Below are positions 9,793 through 18,241 of a DNA stretch of 64,000 nucleotides, one piece after another; position 1 is the first letter of the stretch, and every line of letters begins with the position of its first letter. A program made the translations under genes and the position numbers. Below the pieces are notes generated by a model that saw only the letters and a program-made list of their open reading frames with translations, was not told the origin of the DNA and searched no databases. Origin of the DNA: Anabaenopsis elenkinii CCIBt3563. GTDB lineage: Bacteria; Cyanobacteriota; Cyanobacteriia; Cyanobacteriales; Nostocaceae. The stretch is from assembly GCF_015245355.1 (NCBI RefSeq), contig NZ_CP063311.1, positions 2,069,217 through 2,133,216 of the forward strand. The letters run 5' to 3'.

Positions 9793-11019
9793 ATGGATAT
9801 AAAACCATCAGAAACACTGTTAAAAGTCCCCACAGGGACTCTAGAGATTAAAGATTTACCTGGTACTAGTAATCTGTGTTTATCTTTGGTCATTCCCACG
9901 TATAAAGAAAGGGATAATATCCAGAAAGTTATCCAGATATTAACTCAGACACTGAATGAATCTATACCAGGGGATTATGAATTGATTGTTGTGGATGATG
10001 ATAGTCCCGACTTGACTTGGAAAGTAGCACAATCTCTAACTCAGGAATATCCACAGTTGCGGGTGATGCGAAGACAACAAGAACGGGGACTTTCTTCAGC
10101 GGTAATTCGTGGCTGGCAAGTTGCAAAGGGTGATATCTTAGGGGTAATTGATGGAGATTTACAACATCCCCCGGAAGTATTAACCCAGTTGCTGACTAAA
10201 ATTGCACAGGGAGCAGATTTAGCAGTAGCTAGTCGTCATGTAGATGGCGGTGGGGTGAGTAGTTGGAGTGTGGTTAGGCGTTTCTTATCTCGTGGCGCTC
10301 AAGTGTTAGGTTTGATTCTATTACCAAGGGTACTAAGTCGAGTTTCTGACCCCATGAGCGGTTATTTTATGGTACGCCGCCATAGTATCCTCAGTGTAAA
10401 ACTCAATCCTGTGGGTTACAAAATTCTTCTAGAAGTAATTGCTAGGGGTAATATTAAGAATATTAGTGAGGTGGGTTATGTATTTTGTGAACGTAAAGAA
10501 GGTGAAAGTAAAGTTACTTGGAAACAATATTTAGACTACATACACCACTTAATTCGGTTGCGCCTATCTACAGTTCCTTTGGGGGGTTTGAGTCAGGGTT
10601 TAGGCTTCCCCATTGGTCGGTTCCTCCGCTTTGGTTTGGTGGGACTCAGTGGGGTATTTGTGGATATGGCTATACTCTATTTACTCAGTGACCCGACTAC
10701 TTTGGCTTTACCCCTCACCCGGAGTAAAATTATTGCTGGAGAAATCGCCATTTGCAATAATTTCTTGTGGAATGATGCTTGGACATTTGCTGATGTGAGT
10801 AAGAACCAGCAGCACTGGAGTCAACGCCTTAAGCGCTTTTTGAAATTTAATATTATTTGCTTGGCTGGGTTAGTATTGAATGTCCTGGTGTTGAACTTGG
10901 TGTTTAATTTCTTGATTCCTAACCGTTATATTGCTAACCTGATAGCGATCGCAGTTGCTACTATTTGGAATTTCTGGGTCAACTTAAAACTCAGTTGGCG
11001 CGTCACCCAGGTAAAATAG
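9793..11019 (+). CDS. GT2 polyprenyl-phosphate hexose synthase fused to GtrA domain
   Basis: 408 residues. The N-terminal half is a DPM1-like GT2: SLVIPTYKERDN, VVDDDSPD near 65-72 and IDGDLQHPPE near 117-126. The C-terminal part (from about 275) is GtrA-like, with four hydrophobic helices beginning FGLVGLSGVFVDM. DPM1-GtrA fusions make dolichyl/undecaprenyl-phosphate sugars and may flip them. With the divergent GT39 at 7811 this forms a plausible two-gene pathway for extracytoplasmic glycosylation. The sugar is unknown. Confidence 0.87.
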   Translation: MDIKPSETLLKVPTGTLEIKDLPGTSNLCLSLVIPTYKERDNIQKVIQILTQTLNESIPGDYELIVVDDDSPDLTWKVAQSLTQEYPQLRVMRRQQERGLSSAVIRGWQVAKGDILGVIDGDLQHPPEVLTQLLTKIAQGADLAVASRHVDGGGVSSWSVVRRFLSRGAQVLGLILLPRVLSRVSDPMSGYFMVRRHSILSVKLNPVGYKILLEVIARGNIKNISEVGYVFCERKEGESKVTWKQYLDYIHHLIRLRLSTVPLGGLSQGLGFPIGRFLRFGLVGLSGVFVDMAILYLLSDPTTLALPLTRSKIIAGEIAICNNFLWNDAWTFADVSKNQQHWSQRLKRFLKFNIICLAGLVLNVLVLNLVFNFLIPNRYIANLIAIAVATIWNFWVNLKLSWRVTQVK

Positions 11020-11275
11020 CCGGTAACCCCATGGCTTTAACTGTTGACTCCCCAGCGCCTGCTTCTGGGTTAGGTATAGCAAAATTTACCTCAAATGCTG
11101 AGTATCAAAGGTCTAAAATTTTTTATACAAACTTTCTCTGGAGAAATTGATATGAGTTGAAATATTTTGAGAATTATCTTGTGCAATCAAATTATTTTCT
11201 GCTATATTTGTTTAAGTCTCTTGTACAGGCTAAAATGTAAATAAGAGTAGATATATATCGGTGACTTCTGCCTAT

Positions 11276-11346
11276 GCGGGCGTAGTTTAGTGGTAAAACT
11301 ATAGCCTTCCAAGCTATTAATGCGGGTTCGATTCCCGCCGCCCGCT
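11276..11346 (+). tRNA. trnG: tRNA-Gly (UCC)
   Basis: A complete cloverleaf. The acceptor arm GCGGGCG pairs with CGCCCGC, the anticodon stem ATAGC/GCTAT encloses loop CTTCCAA with anticodon TCC at 11308-11310, and the T arm GCGGG/CCCGC encloses TTCGATT. The discriminator base is T and CCA is not encoded. Confidence 0.97.
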
Positions 11347-11509
11347 TAAAATTGATTTATCTCTGACTGTTGACCAAGTATTTAGCTGGCTAACGCTCTA
11401 GTGTAAACAATTAGTCATGGCTTTGATACTGAAAAAACATTACCCCTCTCCAGCAACGGAAAGGGGGTAAAGTGAGTCTAAAATTCTCACTGCTGAAACT
11501 CAGCACTAG

Positions 11510-12037
11510 TTAATAAGCATCTTGCAGCTCGTAGAAATCAGGCGAGATATAATCCTTCCGTAAAGGCCAACCCACCCAATCTTCTGGCATTAAAAGCCGC
11601 TTGAGATTCGGGTGACCTTCGTAGATAATACCGAACATATCGTAAGTTTCCCGCTCTTGCCAGTCTGCGGTTTTCCAGATCCAATAAACTGAAGGGACCC
11701 TGGGATTTTCACGAGGTAAGAACACCTTGACCCGGATTTCTTCAGGTTCCACAGCATCATCACCGACTTTAATCAAGTGATACATACTAACTAAATCTTG
11801 TCCTGGTCCGAGGTCAATACCAGACTGACACTGGAGGTAATTAAACCCGTAAGCATAAAGGGCTGTAGACAGAGGGAGCAGGAAATCTGACTCCACCTTA
11901 ATTATTTCTACTCCTTTTTTATCAGGTTCCAAGGACTCATGCTCAAAACCATTTTCGGTTAACCATTGGGAAATCGGACCGGCTTTAACCAGAGATTCTT
12001 GTGCTGCTGGTACGGGTTTAGAATCTTCTTCAGCCAC
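11510..12037 (-). CDS. ndhJ: NAD(P)H-quinone oxidoreductase subunit J
   Basis: 175 residues from GTG 12037, the 30-kDa subunit of the peripheral arm of NDH-1. It ends with the family motif [18 protein letters not shown] (here KRLLMPED). NDH-1 carries respiratory and cyclic electron flow and CO2 uptake at the thylakoid. It is the third gene of ndhC-ndhK-ndhJ and overlaps ndhK by 8 bp, which suggests translational coupling. Confidence 0.97.
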   Translation of the reverse strand: MAEEDSKPVPAAQESLVKAGPISQWLTENGFEHESLEPDKKGVEIIKVESDFLLPLSTALYAYGFNYLQCQSGIDLGPGQDLVSMYHLIKVGDDAVEPEEIRVKVFLPRENPRVPSVYWIWKTADWQERETYDMFGIIYEGHPNLKRLLMPEDWVGWPLRKDYISPDFYELQDAY

Positions 12038-12767
12038 GGTTTTGCTCCTTTTGTTGAGTCTTTGCTGTCAGTAATGCGGGTGGAACTGGTAGACCGATGG
12101 CTTCTGTCAATTCCTTGGGAGGTGTGTAGCGAGTTTCTGACTGCAAATATTTACCGGTTAAAATTTGCTCAGTGGGCTTGAGATTATGAGTTGTGCTGTA
12201 GAAACGGTGGGTTTGCTTAATTTGACCTCGTTCCTGCATAGAATCATTAGCTATCTTTTTGCGCAATTTAATAATTGCGTCAATAATCGCTTCTGGACGG
12301 GGAGGACAACCAGGTAAGTAAACATCTACAGGAATCAGTTTGTCAACTCCGCGTACAGCTGTGGGAGAATCGATACTGAACATCCCGCCGGTAATTGTAC
12401 AAGCGCCCATAGCAATTACATACTTTGGCTCAGGCATTTGTTCATAAAGACGCACTAATTGGGGTGCCATCTTCATGGTAATTGTCCCAGCAGTAATGAT
12501 TAAATCGGCTTGACGTGGGCTAGAACGGGGAATGAGTCCAAAACGGTCAAAGTCGAAACGGGAGCCGATTAAAGCGGCAAATTCAATGAAGCAGCAAGCT
12601 GTACCAAACAGCAAAGGCCACAGACTCGAAAGTCTGGCCCAGTTATAGAGGTCATCAACTGTAGTGAGAATGACATTTTCTGACAAATCCTGAGTGATTG
12701 TCGGGCGTTCAATTGGGTTAATGATTTGCTCTTTGTCTGGGCTAGTTAAATTTGAATTCAAGACCAT
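12030..12767 (-). CDS. ndhK: NAD(P)H-quinone oxidoreductase subunit K
   Basis: 245 residues. The ligands of the N2 [4Fe-4S] cluster are visible: [11 protein letters not shown] (double Cys), GACTITGG and PGCPPRPE. This subunit hands electrons towards plastoquinone. The N-terminal 40 residues and the tail after the cluster domain are longer than in the bacterial NuoB core, as is usual in cyanobacteria. It overlaps ndhC by 10 bp and ndhJ by 8 bp. Confidence 0.98.
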   Translation of the reverse strand: MVLNSNLTSPDKEQIINPIERPTITQDLSENVILTTVDDLYNWARLSSLWPLLFGTACCFIEFAALIGSRFDFDRFGLIPRSSPRQADLIITAGTITMKMAPQLVRLYEQMPEPKYVIAMGACTITGGMFSIDSPTAVRGVDKLIPVDVYLPGCPPRPEAIIDAIIKLRKKIANDSMQERGQIKQTHRFYSTTHNLKPTEQILTGKYLQSETRYTPPKELTEAIGLPVPPALLTAKTQQKEQNRG

Positions 12768-13120
12768 TCCAATGCTCCTTTACGCCATGCGTATACTAAG
12801 GCAACTACAAGGATTGCAATAAAAATTAGGGCTTCGATGAATGCCAACAACCCCAGGCGGTGGAAAGCAACCGCCCAAGGATATAAGAATACAGTCTCCA
12901 CATCAAAGACCACGAAGACAAGGGCAAACATATAGTAGCGAATGTTGAACTGAATCCAGGCTCCCCCAATGGGTTCCATACCAGATTCATATGTAGTGCG
13001 CCTTTCCAGGCTGTTACCACTGGGGCGCAGCAGCTTGGAGGCGGAAAGTGCAAGGGCAGGAACTAGGCTACAGATGATGAAGAAGCCTAGAAGGTATTCG
13101 TAACCGTTGAGGACAAACAC
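12758..13120 (-). CDS. ndhC: NAD(P)H-quinone oxidoreductase subunit 3
   Basis: 120 residues from GTG 13120 with three membrane helices and the conserved loop [12 protein letters not shown], the hallmark of NuoA/NdhC. It is a membrane-arm subunit of NDH-1 and first gene of ndhCKJ. The promoter must lie in 13121-13313, shared with the divergent rubA. Confidence 0.98.
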   Translation of the reverse strand: MFVLNGYEYLLGFFIICSLVPALALSASKLLRPSGNSLERRTTYESGMEPIGGAWIQFNIRYYMFALVFVVFDVETVFLYPWAVAFHRLGLLAFIEALIFIAILVVALVYAWRKGALEWS

Positions 13121-13313
13121 AATGAATATCTACCGCTTAAGGTGTAAATAAGGCTGTTATTTTCTTTTACATTATATCTGTTTGGCTTTTCTGAACTCTG
13201 GGCAACAGACTCATTTGAGGTATTTGTCGGTTTGACAGATGATGGAAAAGTTTCACACTTATGTCATAATTTTTAACGGATATTTAATATTTCTCCTCTG
13301 TGAGGTTTTAGCC

Positions 13314-13661
13314 ATGAGCGAACAAAATAGCGAACAAGCTGTTGAAACTCCGGCATTAGACCGTTTTGAGTGCCGTGCCTGTGGTTATGTTTACGAACCT
13401 GAAAAGGGAGACGATAGCCATAATATTGAAGCGGGAACACTGTTCGCTGAATTGCCCATCACGTGGCGTTGTCCGGTATGTACTGCTAAGAAGACCGCTT
13501 TCGCCAATATTGGCCCTGCAGGTACTGCATCTGGGTTTAAAGAAAATCTCGGCTACGGTTTTGGTGTTAATACCCTGACACCAGGGCAAAAAAATCTCCT
13601 GATTTTTGGCGCTCTGGCTCTGGGGTTCTTGTTTTTTATCAGTCTCTACGGCTTACAATAA
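13314..13661 (+). CDS. rubA: Membrane-anchored rubredoxin
   Basis: 115 residues from ATG 13314, chosen because GAGG stands 8 bp before it; the frame is open 75 bp further upstream. Two CxxC knuckles (CRACGYVYEPEKGDD and CPVCTAKK) bind one iron, and a C-terminal helix (about 92-112) anchors it in the thylakoid. The family is needed for photosystem I/II assembly. Gene order rubA-ycf48-psbEFLJ is the conserved cyanobacterial one, matching a role in reaction-centre assembly. Confidence 0.95.
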   Translation: MSEQNSEQAVETPALDRFECRACGYVYEPEKGDDSHNIEAGTLFAELPITWRCPVCTAKKTAFANIGPAGTASGFKENLGYGFGVNTLTPGQKNLLIFGALALGFLFFISLYGLQ

Positions 13662-13752
13662 GTATAACGTAAGACCCGTTATCTTTTTTTAGCAAGTTTA
13701 GAGGGCTGCCATTGCGATTAAGGTGAAAATTTAGAAAAAAGTAAAAATACTG

Positions 13753-14781
13753 ATGCATTCAATGAGTATTATGAAAAGTTGGCAAAGAATATTTGCCCTG
13801 TTTGTGCTGGTTTTCTTGTGTATAGGTTGTAGCAATGTCCCCTCTACCAGCTATAACCCTTGGGCTGTTATTTCTGTGCCAACAGAATCTAAGCTGCTGG
13901 ATATTGCCTTCACTGGTAACCCTCAGCATGGTTTTCTTGTAGGTAGCAATGCCACTATTCTGGAGACACATGATGGTGGTGATACTTGGGAACCTTTGAC
14001 ATTGTCCTTGGATGACCCTAAGACCCGCTTTGACTCGGTAAGTTTTGCTGGACAAGAAGGCTGGATTCTGGGTGAACCTTCACTACTGTTACATACCACT
14101 GATGAAGGTAAATCTTGGTCGAGCATTACTCTGAGTTCAAAATTACCTGGTAGTCCTATTTCTATCTATGCTCTGGGAGAGAATACTGCAGAAATGGCTA
14201 CAGATTTGGGTGCTATATATAAAACTGAGGACGGTGGGAAGAATTGGAAGGCTCAGGTAGAAGGTGCTGTTGGGGTGGTGCGTAATCTGCGGCGCTCATC
14301 TGACGGTAAGTATGTTGCTGTTTCTGCTAAGGGTAGTTTCTATTCCACTTGGGAACCAGGACAAACTACTTGGACACCCCGTAACCGCAATAACTCTCGA
14401 CGTTTGGAAAATATGGGTTTTGCTGAGAATGGACAGTTGTGGTTGTTGGCGCGGGGCGGTCAGGTACAGTTTACCGATCCTGATGATCCTGAAAATTGGC
14501 AAGAGGCGCAAAATCCTGAGTTGTCTACCAGCTGGGGTTTACTAGATTTGGCTTATCGCACTCCCAATGATATTTGGATCGGTGGTGGTAGTGGTAATTT
14601 ACTGCACAGTTCTGATGCTGGTCTCTCCTGGGAAAAGGATCGGGATGTGGAAGGTGTCGCTGCTAATTTCTATAAGATTGTTTTCTTCAATTCTGACCAG
14701 GGATTTGTCATAGGCGATCGCGGTGTTTTGCTAAAATACCAACCAAATATCACTGAAAGTTTTTCACCAGAGGCCGCTTAG
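13753..14781 (+). CDS. ycf48: Photosystem II assembly factor Ycf48 (HCF136)
   Basis: 342 residues from the first ATG; in-frame ATGs at 13762 and 13771 are equally possible. The N-terminus is a lipoprotein signal with LCIGC. The rest is a seven-bladed BNR-type beta-propeller with repeated blades of the form THDGGDTWEP, TTDEGKSWSS and SSDAGLSWEK. It binds newly made D1 in the lumen during reaction-centre assembly. It sits 116 bp upstream of psbE, as in other cyanobacteria. Confidence 0.96.
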   Translation: MHSMSIMKSWQRIFALFVLVFLCIGCSNVPSTSYNPWAVISVPTESKLLDIAFTGNPQHGFLVGSNATILETHDGGDTWEPLTLSLDDPKTRFDSVSFAGQEGWILGEPSLLLHTTDEGKSWSSITLSSKLPGSPISIYALGENTAEMATDLGAIYKTEDGGKNWKAQVEGAVGVVRNLRRSSDGKYVAVSAKGSFYSTWEPGQTTWTPRNRNNSRRLENMGFAENGQLWLLARGGQVQFTDPDDPENWQEAQNPELSTSWGLLDLAYRTPNDIWIGGGSGNLLHSSDAGLSWEKDRDVEGVAANFYKIVFFNSDQGFVIGDRGVLLKYQPNITESFSPEAA

Positions 14782-14897
14782 TGGCATCATGGCCTTGAGT
14801 AGGTCTTGATTTCTCAGAAGGTCGTTACAAGTTGTAACTCTTTCTAAACTTTGTAGGATAATAGACAATAACAATCTTTGTAAAGGTAAGGATCTAA

Positions 14898-15146
14898 ATG
14901 TCAGGTACCACTGGAGAACGTCCATTTTCGGACATTATTACCAGCATTCGTTACTGGGTGATTCACAGTATCACTATTCCAGCATTGTTTATTGCCGGAT
15001 GGCTATTTGTCAGCACTGGACTAGCTTATGATGCTTTCGGTACACCCCGTCCCAACGAATACTACACACAAACACGCCAGGAATTACCTATTGTCAAGGA
15101 TCGTTTTGGCGCTAAACAGCAAGTTGAACAGTTTATTGGAAAGTAG
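14898..15146 (+). CDS. psbE: Cytochrome b559 subunit alpha
   Basis: 82 residues. A single membrane helix follows the haem-ligating His in [14 protein letters not shown]. With PsbF it holds the b559 haem of photosystem II. First gene of psbEFLJ. Confidence 0.99.
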   Translation: MSGTTGERPFSDIITSIRYWVIHSITIPALFIAGWLFVSTGLAYDAFGTPRPNEYYTQTRQELPIVKDRFGAKQQVEQFIGK

Positions 15147-15155
15147 TTGCGGATT

Positions 15156-15293
15156 ATGACTAGCGGAAATAACATCAATCAACCAGTTTCCTATCCCATT
15201 TTTACCGTCAGATGGCTCGCAGTACACACTTTAGGTGTACCAAGCGTGTTCTTTTTGGGCGCGATCGCCGCTATGCAGTTTATTCAACGCTAG
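15156..15293 (+). CDS. psbF: Cytochrome b559 subunit beta
   Basis: 45 residues, starting 9 bp after psbE. One helix with the haem His in [15 protein letters not shown], ending AAMQFIQR as usual. It completes cytochrome b559 with PsbE. A HIP1 site lies inside the codons for GAIAA. Confidence 0.98.
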   Translation: MTSGNNINQPVSYPIFTVRWLAVHTLGVPSVFFLGAIAAMQFIQR

Positions 15294-15302
15294 GAGCTAA
15301 TC

Positions 15303-15422
15303 ATGGAAAGAACGCCCAATCCCAATAATCAACCGGTAGAGTTAAACCGGACTTCACTATACCTGGGACTACTTCTTGTTTTTGTTCTAGGAATTCTGTT
15401 CTCCAGTTACTTCTTTAACTAA
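15303..15422 (+). CDS. psbL: Photosystem II protein L
   Basis: 39 residues: [20 protein letters not shown], then a single membrane helix ending SSYFFN. PsbL stabilises the plastoquinone side and dimer contacts of photosystem II. It begins 9 bp after psbF with GGAG just ahead. Confidence 0.98.
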   Translation: MERTPNPNNQPVELNRTSLYLGLLLVFVLGILFSSYFFN

Positions 15423-15492
15423 CTGAAACAGTTGTTGTCAATTTTTCTTTATTCAATCAATGTTGATTTCTTGTTAAGGGAGGAGAAAAACT

Positions 15493-15615
15493 GTGTCTGC
15501 TGGAAGTGGAAGAATTCCCCTGTGGATTGTCGCTACAATCGCGGGTTTAGGTGTAATTACAGTTTTAGGCATTTTCTTTTATGGAGCCTATGCTGGAGTC
15601 GGTTCTTCATTGTAA
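15493..15615 (+). CDS. psbJ: Photosystem II protein J
   Basis: 40 residues from GTG 15493, preceded by a strong GGGAGGAG site. It reads [20 protein letters not shown], then a glycine-rich membrane helix ending [10 protein letters not shown]. PsbJ lies near cytochrome b559 and tunes electron flow between the quinones. Last gene of the operon. Confidence 0.97.
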   Translation: MSAGSGRIPLWIVATIAGLGVITVLGIFFYGAYAGVGSSL

Positions 15616-15682
15616 AAAAAGCTTGACCCGGAAAAAATTTACTTAGTATTTTCTGGCAATTGTTTAAAAATTAATGTTTAAC

Positions 15683-15730
15683 AAGCCGGTTGTTTTTGGT
15701 GCTTTTCACCAAAAACAACCGGCTTTGGGT
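15683..15730 (+). terminator. Strong hairpin ending psbEFLJ
   Basis: A perfect 19-bp stem (15683-15701 with 15707-15725) closes a 5-base loop. Its left arm begins AAGCCGGTTG. The T-run afterwards is short, so it may work partly as an mRNA stabiliser. It also separates psbJ from the convergent psaI. Confidence 0.8.
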
Positions 15731-15775
15731 CTGAGATTCCCACGCCTGGAAGCGGTGGGAAATTCATGGCACTAA

Positions 15776-15886
15776 TTAGCCGATATCCTCGCGTTCAATG
15801 TATAACATTAAAAACGCCATTGTCACTGCTGGAAAAACTAAACCAGTCAGGGGAACCAAGATAGAGGGCAAAAATGAAGCTGCCAT
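15776..15886 (-). CDS. psaI: Photosystem I subunit VIII
   Basis: 36 residues: [15 protein letters not shown], a single membrane helix, ending YIEREDIG. This matches PsaI, which supports PsaL binding and photosystem I trimers or tetramers. GAGGAAAG precedes the ATG (15886). It converges on psbEFLJ across the hairpin. No psaL lies downstream here. Confidence 0.92.
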   Translation of the reverse strand: MAASFLPSILVPLTGLVFPAVTMAFLMLYIEREDIG

Positions 15887-16152
15887 AGTTAACTTTCCTC
15901 TTGAATAATTAGACAATCCTCGAAAACGAGCTTACTTTAAATTTCACATGATTTTTTAAATTCTCAAAATTTTTAACACAACTGTTGCTAAAGAGTTAAC
16001 TGTTTTGATCTTCCCTATTAGCTCGGCATTGGGTATAGTTATGGTTTTTGTGGTATCCCGTGAGATAAGTATCTACTCAGTATCCCTTTGAGATTTTAAG
16101 TGTAATGGGGCGTCCAATCTCCCCTTGAGCATCGGGTATTGTTGGGGGAAGC

Positions 16153-17418
16153 TCAGACCTGATGGGTCAATTCAGGGAAAGGATTTCCTTGGCTTTCTAT
16201 CCATTTTCTAATCAGGGGAGATGAATAGTGACTAGGATATGCATTTACTTGCAAATCTTGTGGAATTGCAACTTGTGACTCTTGGTTATGGGTCTTGTGC
16301 GCACCATGATCTTTTATCCCCAGTTGGGAGTTTATGGGGTCTATGGTCTTGTCATGCGCCGCAAATTCTTGATGTATAGAGTTATTTAATAAATTTTCTT
16401 GTGTAAATTTGGATGGTACTTCTGTAACATCTCCTGTAATTTTAAAACACTGATTAGCTAATAGTAGGACTTCACCAAATTCTCTGGGTGCACCATACAA
16501 GTTGATATCTGCCACAATCATCTGAGATTGACAACCCATGGGAAGACAAATTGCACAGCTAATTGTAATTGGTAAGGTGCTATCTGGTAAAGGCTGCCAA
16601 ACCTGGGTGAAAATATCTGAGCTTGTCGGCGATCGCAGCTCAATTAGTAGTTCCAAAGCATAAAAACGTTCTGGAGGTTTTTGACCTTCCCAATTTATCT
16701 GGTCTTGTAGCTCCACTCGTCCCTGAATCACTGCTGTTTCTCCCCAAGGACCAATGTAAGTTTCTTGATCTAAGCTCAACCATAGCGGTAGTGATGGTTT
16801 TTGAGGTGAAGTATCCTCAACCCTATTATTCTCTGACACAGTTGCAGTCGTGTTTAAACCTACAGCCATGAAATTTTCTACCCTCTGTTGGGCTGTTTCA
16901 TCTGGTAATGAGACTGGACTAACAGGCTGATTGATCACTGTGTTCTCCATTGCTGTTGCAATTCGTAAATCAGTGAGGCTCGTAATACTGCTGAGATTAG
17001 GCTGAGGTAATAATAAATTTGAGCCTATATTTTTCTCAGTATTTCCTGGACTCCACACCCCAGTAGACTGCTGAAGCAATACTTGTAGATACATGGAGTA
17101 TTGCCAAGATTGACCCAGCAAATCTGACATTAAATCCGCCGAGCATTGCAATTCCCAAGTACCTGGTGTGAGGTAGGTAAAAGGAAGTACCGAGATTAAA
17201 CCTTGTGCATCAGTGCGGCCAAATTGCTTGTGAATTAACCGCTTTGGGGGAACTTGTTGAGTGGATGAGTGTGTTACCCGTATTTCTACCTCGGTATTAG
17301 GGAGGTGAGAACGAGCCAAGACTCTATACATACCTTCCAAAATTTCTAAGTTTGGGGATTCCAGATTACACCAAGAGCGATCGCCCTGTTTTTGTATGAG
17401 AAATTGCCAGTTTTCCAT
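16153..17418 (-). CDS. Unknown protein at the end of the motor-tubulin cluster
   Basis: 421 residues, not recognised. The N-terminal 120 residues (ENWQFLIQKQGDRSWCNLES to about YSMYLQVLLQ) and a second block (about 210-320, beginning LPLWLSLDQETYIGPWGETA) look like beta-rich, possibly immunoglobulin-like domains, joined by a low-complexity linker. Both include a phrase of the type 'strand, TPGTWELQC, strand'. No signal peptide or membrane helix is seen, so it is probably cytoplasmic. It follows the OmpA-like gene by 146 bp on the same strand, so it may belong to that system. Function unknown. Confidence 0.6.
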   Translation of the reverse strand: MENWQFLIQKQGDRSWCNLESPNLEILEGMYRVLARSHLPNTEVEIRVTHSSTQQVPPKRLIHKQFGRTDAQGLISVLPFTYLTPGTWELQCSADLMSDLLGQSWQYSMYLQVLLQQSTGVWSPGNTEKNIGSNLLLPQPNLSSITSLTDLRIATAMENTVINQPVSPVSLPDETAQQRVENFMAVGLNTTATVSENNRVEDTSPQKPSLPLWLSLDQETYIGPWGETAVIQGRVELQDQINWEGQKPPERFYALELLIELRSPTSSDIFTQVWQPLPDSTLPITISCAICLPMGCQSQMIVADINLYGAPREFGEVLLLANQCFKITGDVTEVPSKFTQENLLNNSIHQEFAAHDKTIDPINSQLGIKDHGAHKTHNQESQVAIPQDLQVNAYPSHYSSPLIRKWIESQGNPFPELTHQV

Positions 17419-17564
17419 TATCAGTTATGACCAAACCGAAGAGTAGCCGAGTAAAATTGTCGATGATATTGCTTGCAAGTTTACCTCAGTAACTAGCAAT
17501 TCCTTCACCTCATGTTACGATTTCTGGACAAATACCCTGATATTGGGAATCTGTTTCACTTAAA

Positions 17565-18224
17565 CTACTTTAAGGTTCGCTCTTCACCCAACCGGGTAAA
17601 ACGGATTTCAATTCGTCTGCGGTTCTGATCTGATTCACGTACTACAGGAGCAAATTCCCCACTAGGTAATATTAACTGAGCCGCCGAATAAGCACGGAAG
17701 GACAATCCCGGAAGTTTTTTGTCTTTAACCTGAATATTACGCAGCTGTTGGACTACAGCTAAAGCACGCATTAACCCCAAATCAGCATTAGAACCCGCTT
17801 GTAGTTTCTCTAATTCCAATCCACCACGGGCAACATTTTCTAAATTCAAGTCTAGGTTACTGGCAATATTACCATTGGGCTGACCGTCAGTATGTCCGAT
17901 CACCTCTATAATATCGATATTATACTGTTTACTTGCCCTTTCAATTTCCGGTAAGATTTTTGTGGCAATGTAATTATAGAAACTTGGGTTAATTCTTGCA
18001 CTTCCAGAATCAAATCTATGCTTAGGATCATCTGGAATGAGAATAATTGGCGGTGTCTCTAGTTGCGTATCTACTAAATCCGGTTTTTGATTAATAAATG
18101 ACCTCATGATAAAAAGTAACAAAAACAACAGCAGTATCATGAAGGCATTAGACATTAAATCTGTAAAAGCCGTAGAAATATTTAACTCTTCATGATAATC
18201 ATTACCTTGCCGACGCCTAGCCAT
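17565..18224 (-). CDS. MotB/ZorB-like OmpA-family stator subunit
   Basis: 219 residues. A short cytoplasmic N-terminus leads into FTDLMSNAFMI and a single helix (about 24-44). Asp22 sits where MotB, TolR and ZorB carry the ion-binding Asp. The C-terminal 70-215 is an OmpA-type peptidoglycan-binding domain with IGHTDGQPN (GHTD at 110-113) and NRRRIEIRF (201-209). Such proteins pair as dimers with a MotA/TolQ/ExbB pentamer to use ion flow for movement. The MotA-like partner is the gene just before it (17-bp gap). Confidence 0.88.
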   Translation of the reverse strand: MARRRQGNDYHEELNISTAFTDLMSNAFMILLLFLLLFIMRSFINQKPDLVDTQLETPPIILIPDDPKHRFDSGSARINPSFYNYIATKILPEIERASKQYNIDIIEVIGHTDGQPNGNIASNLDLNLENVARGGLELEKLQAGSNADLGLMRALAVVQQLRNIQVKDKKLPGLSFRAYSAAQLILPSGEFAPVVRESDQNRRRIEIRFTRLGEERTLK

Positions 18225-18241
18225 ATTTTCCTATTTAAATG

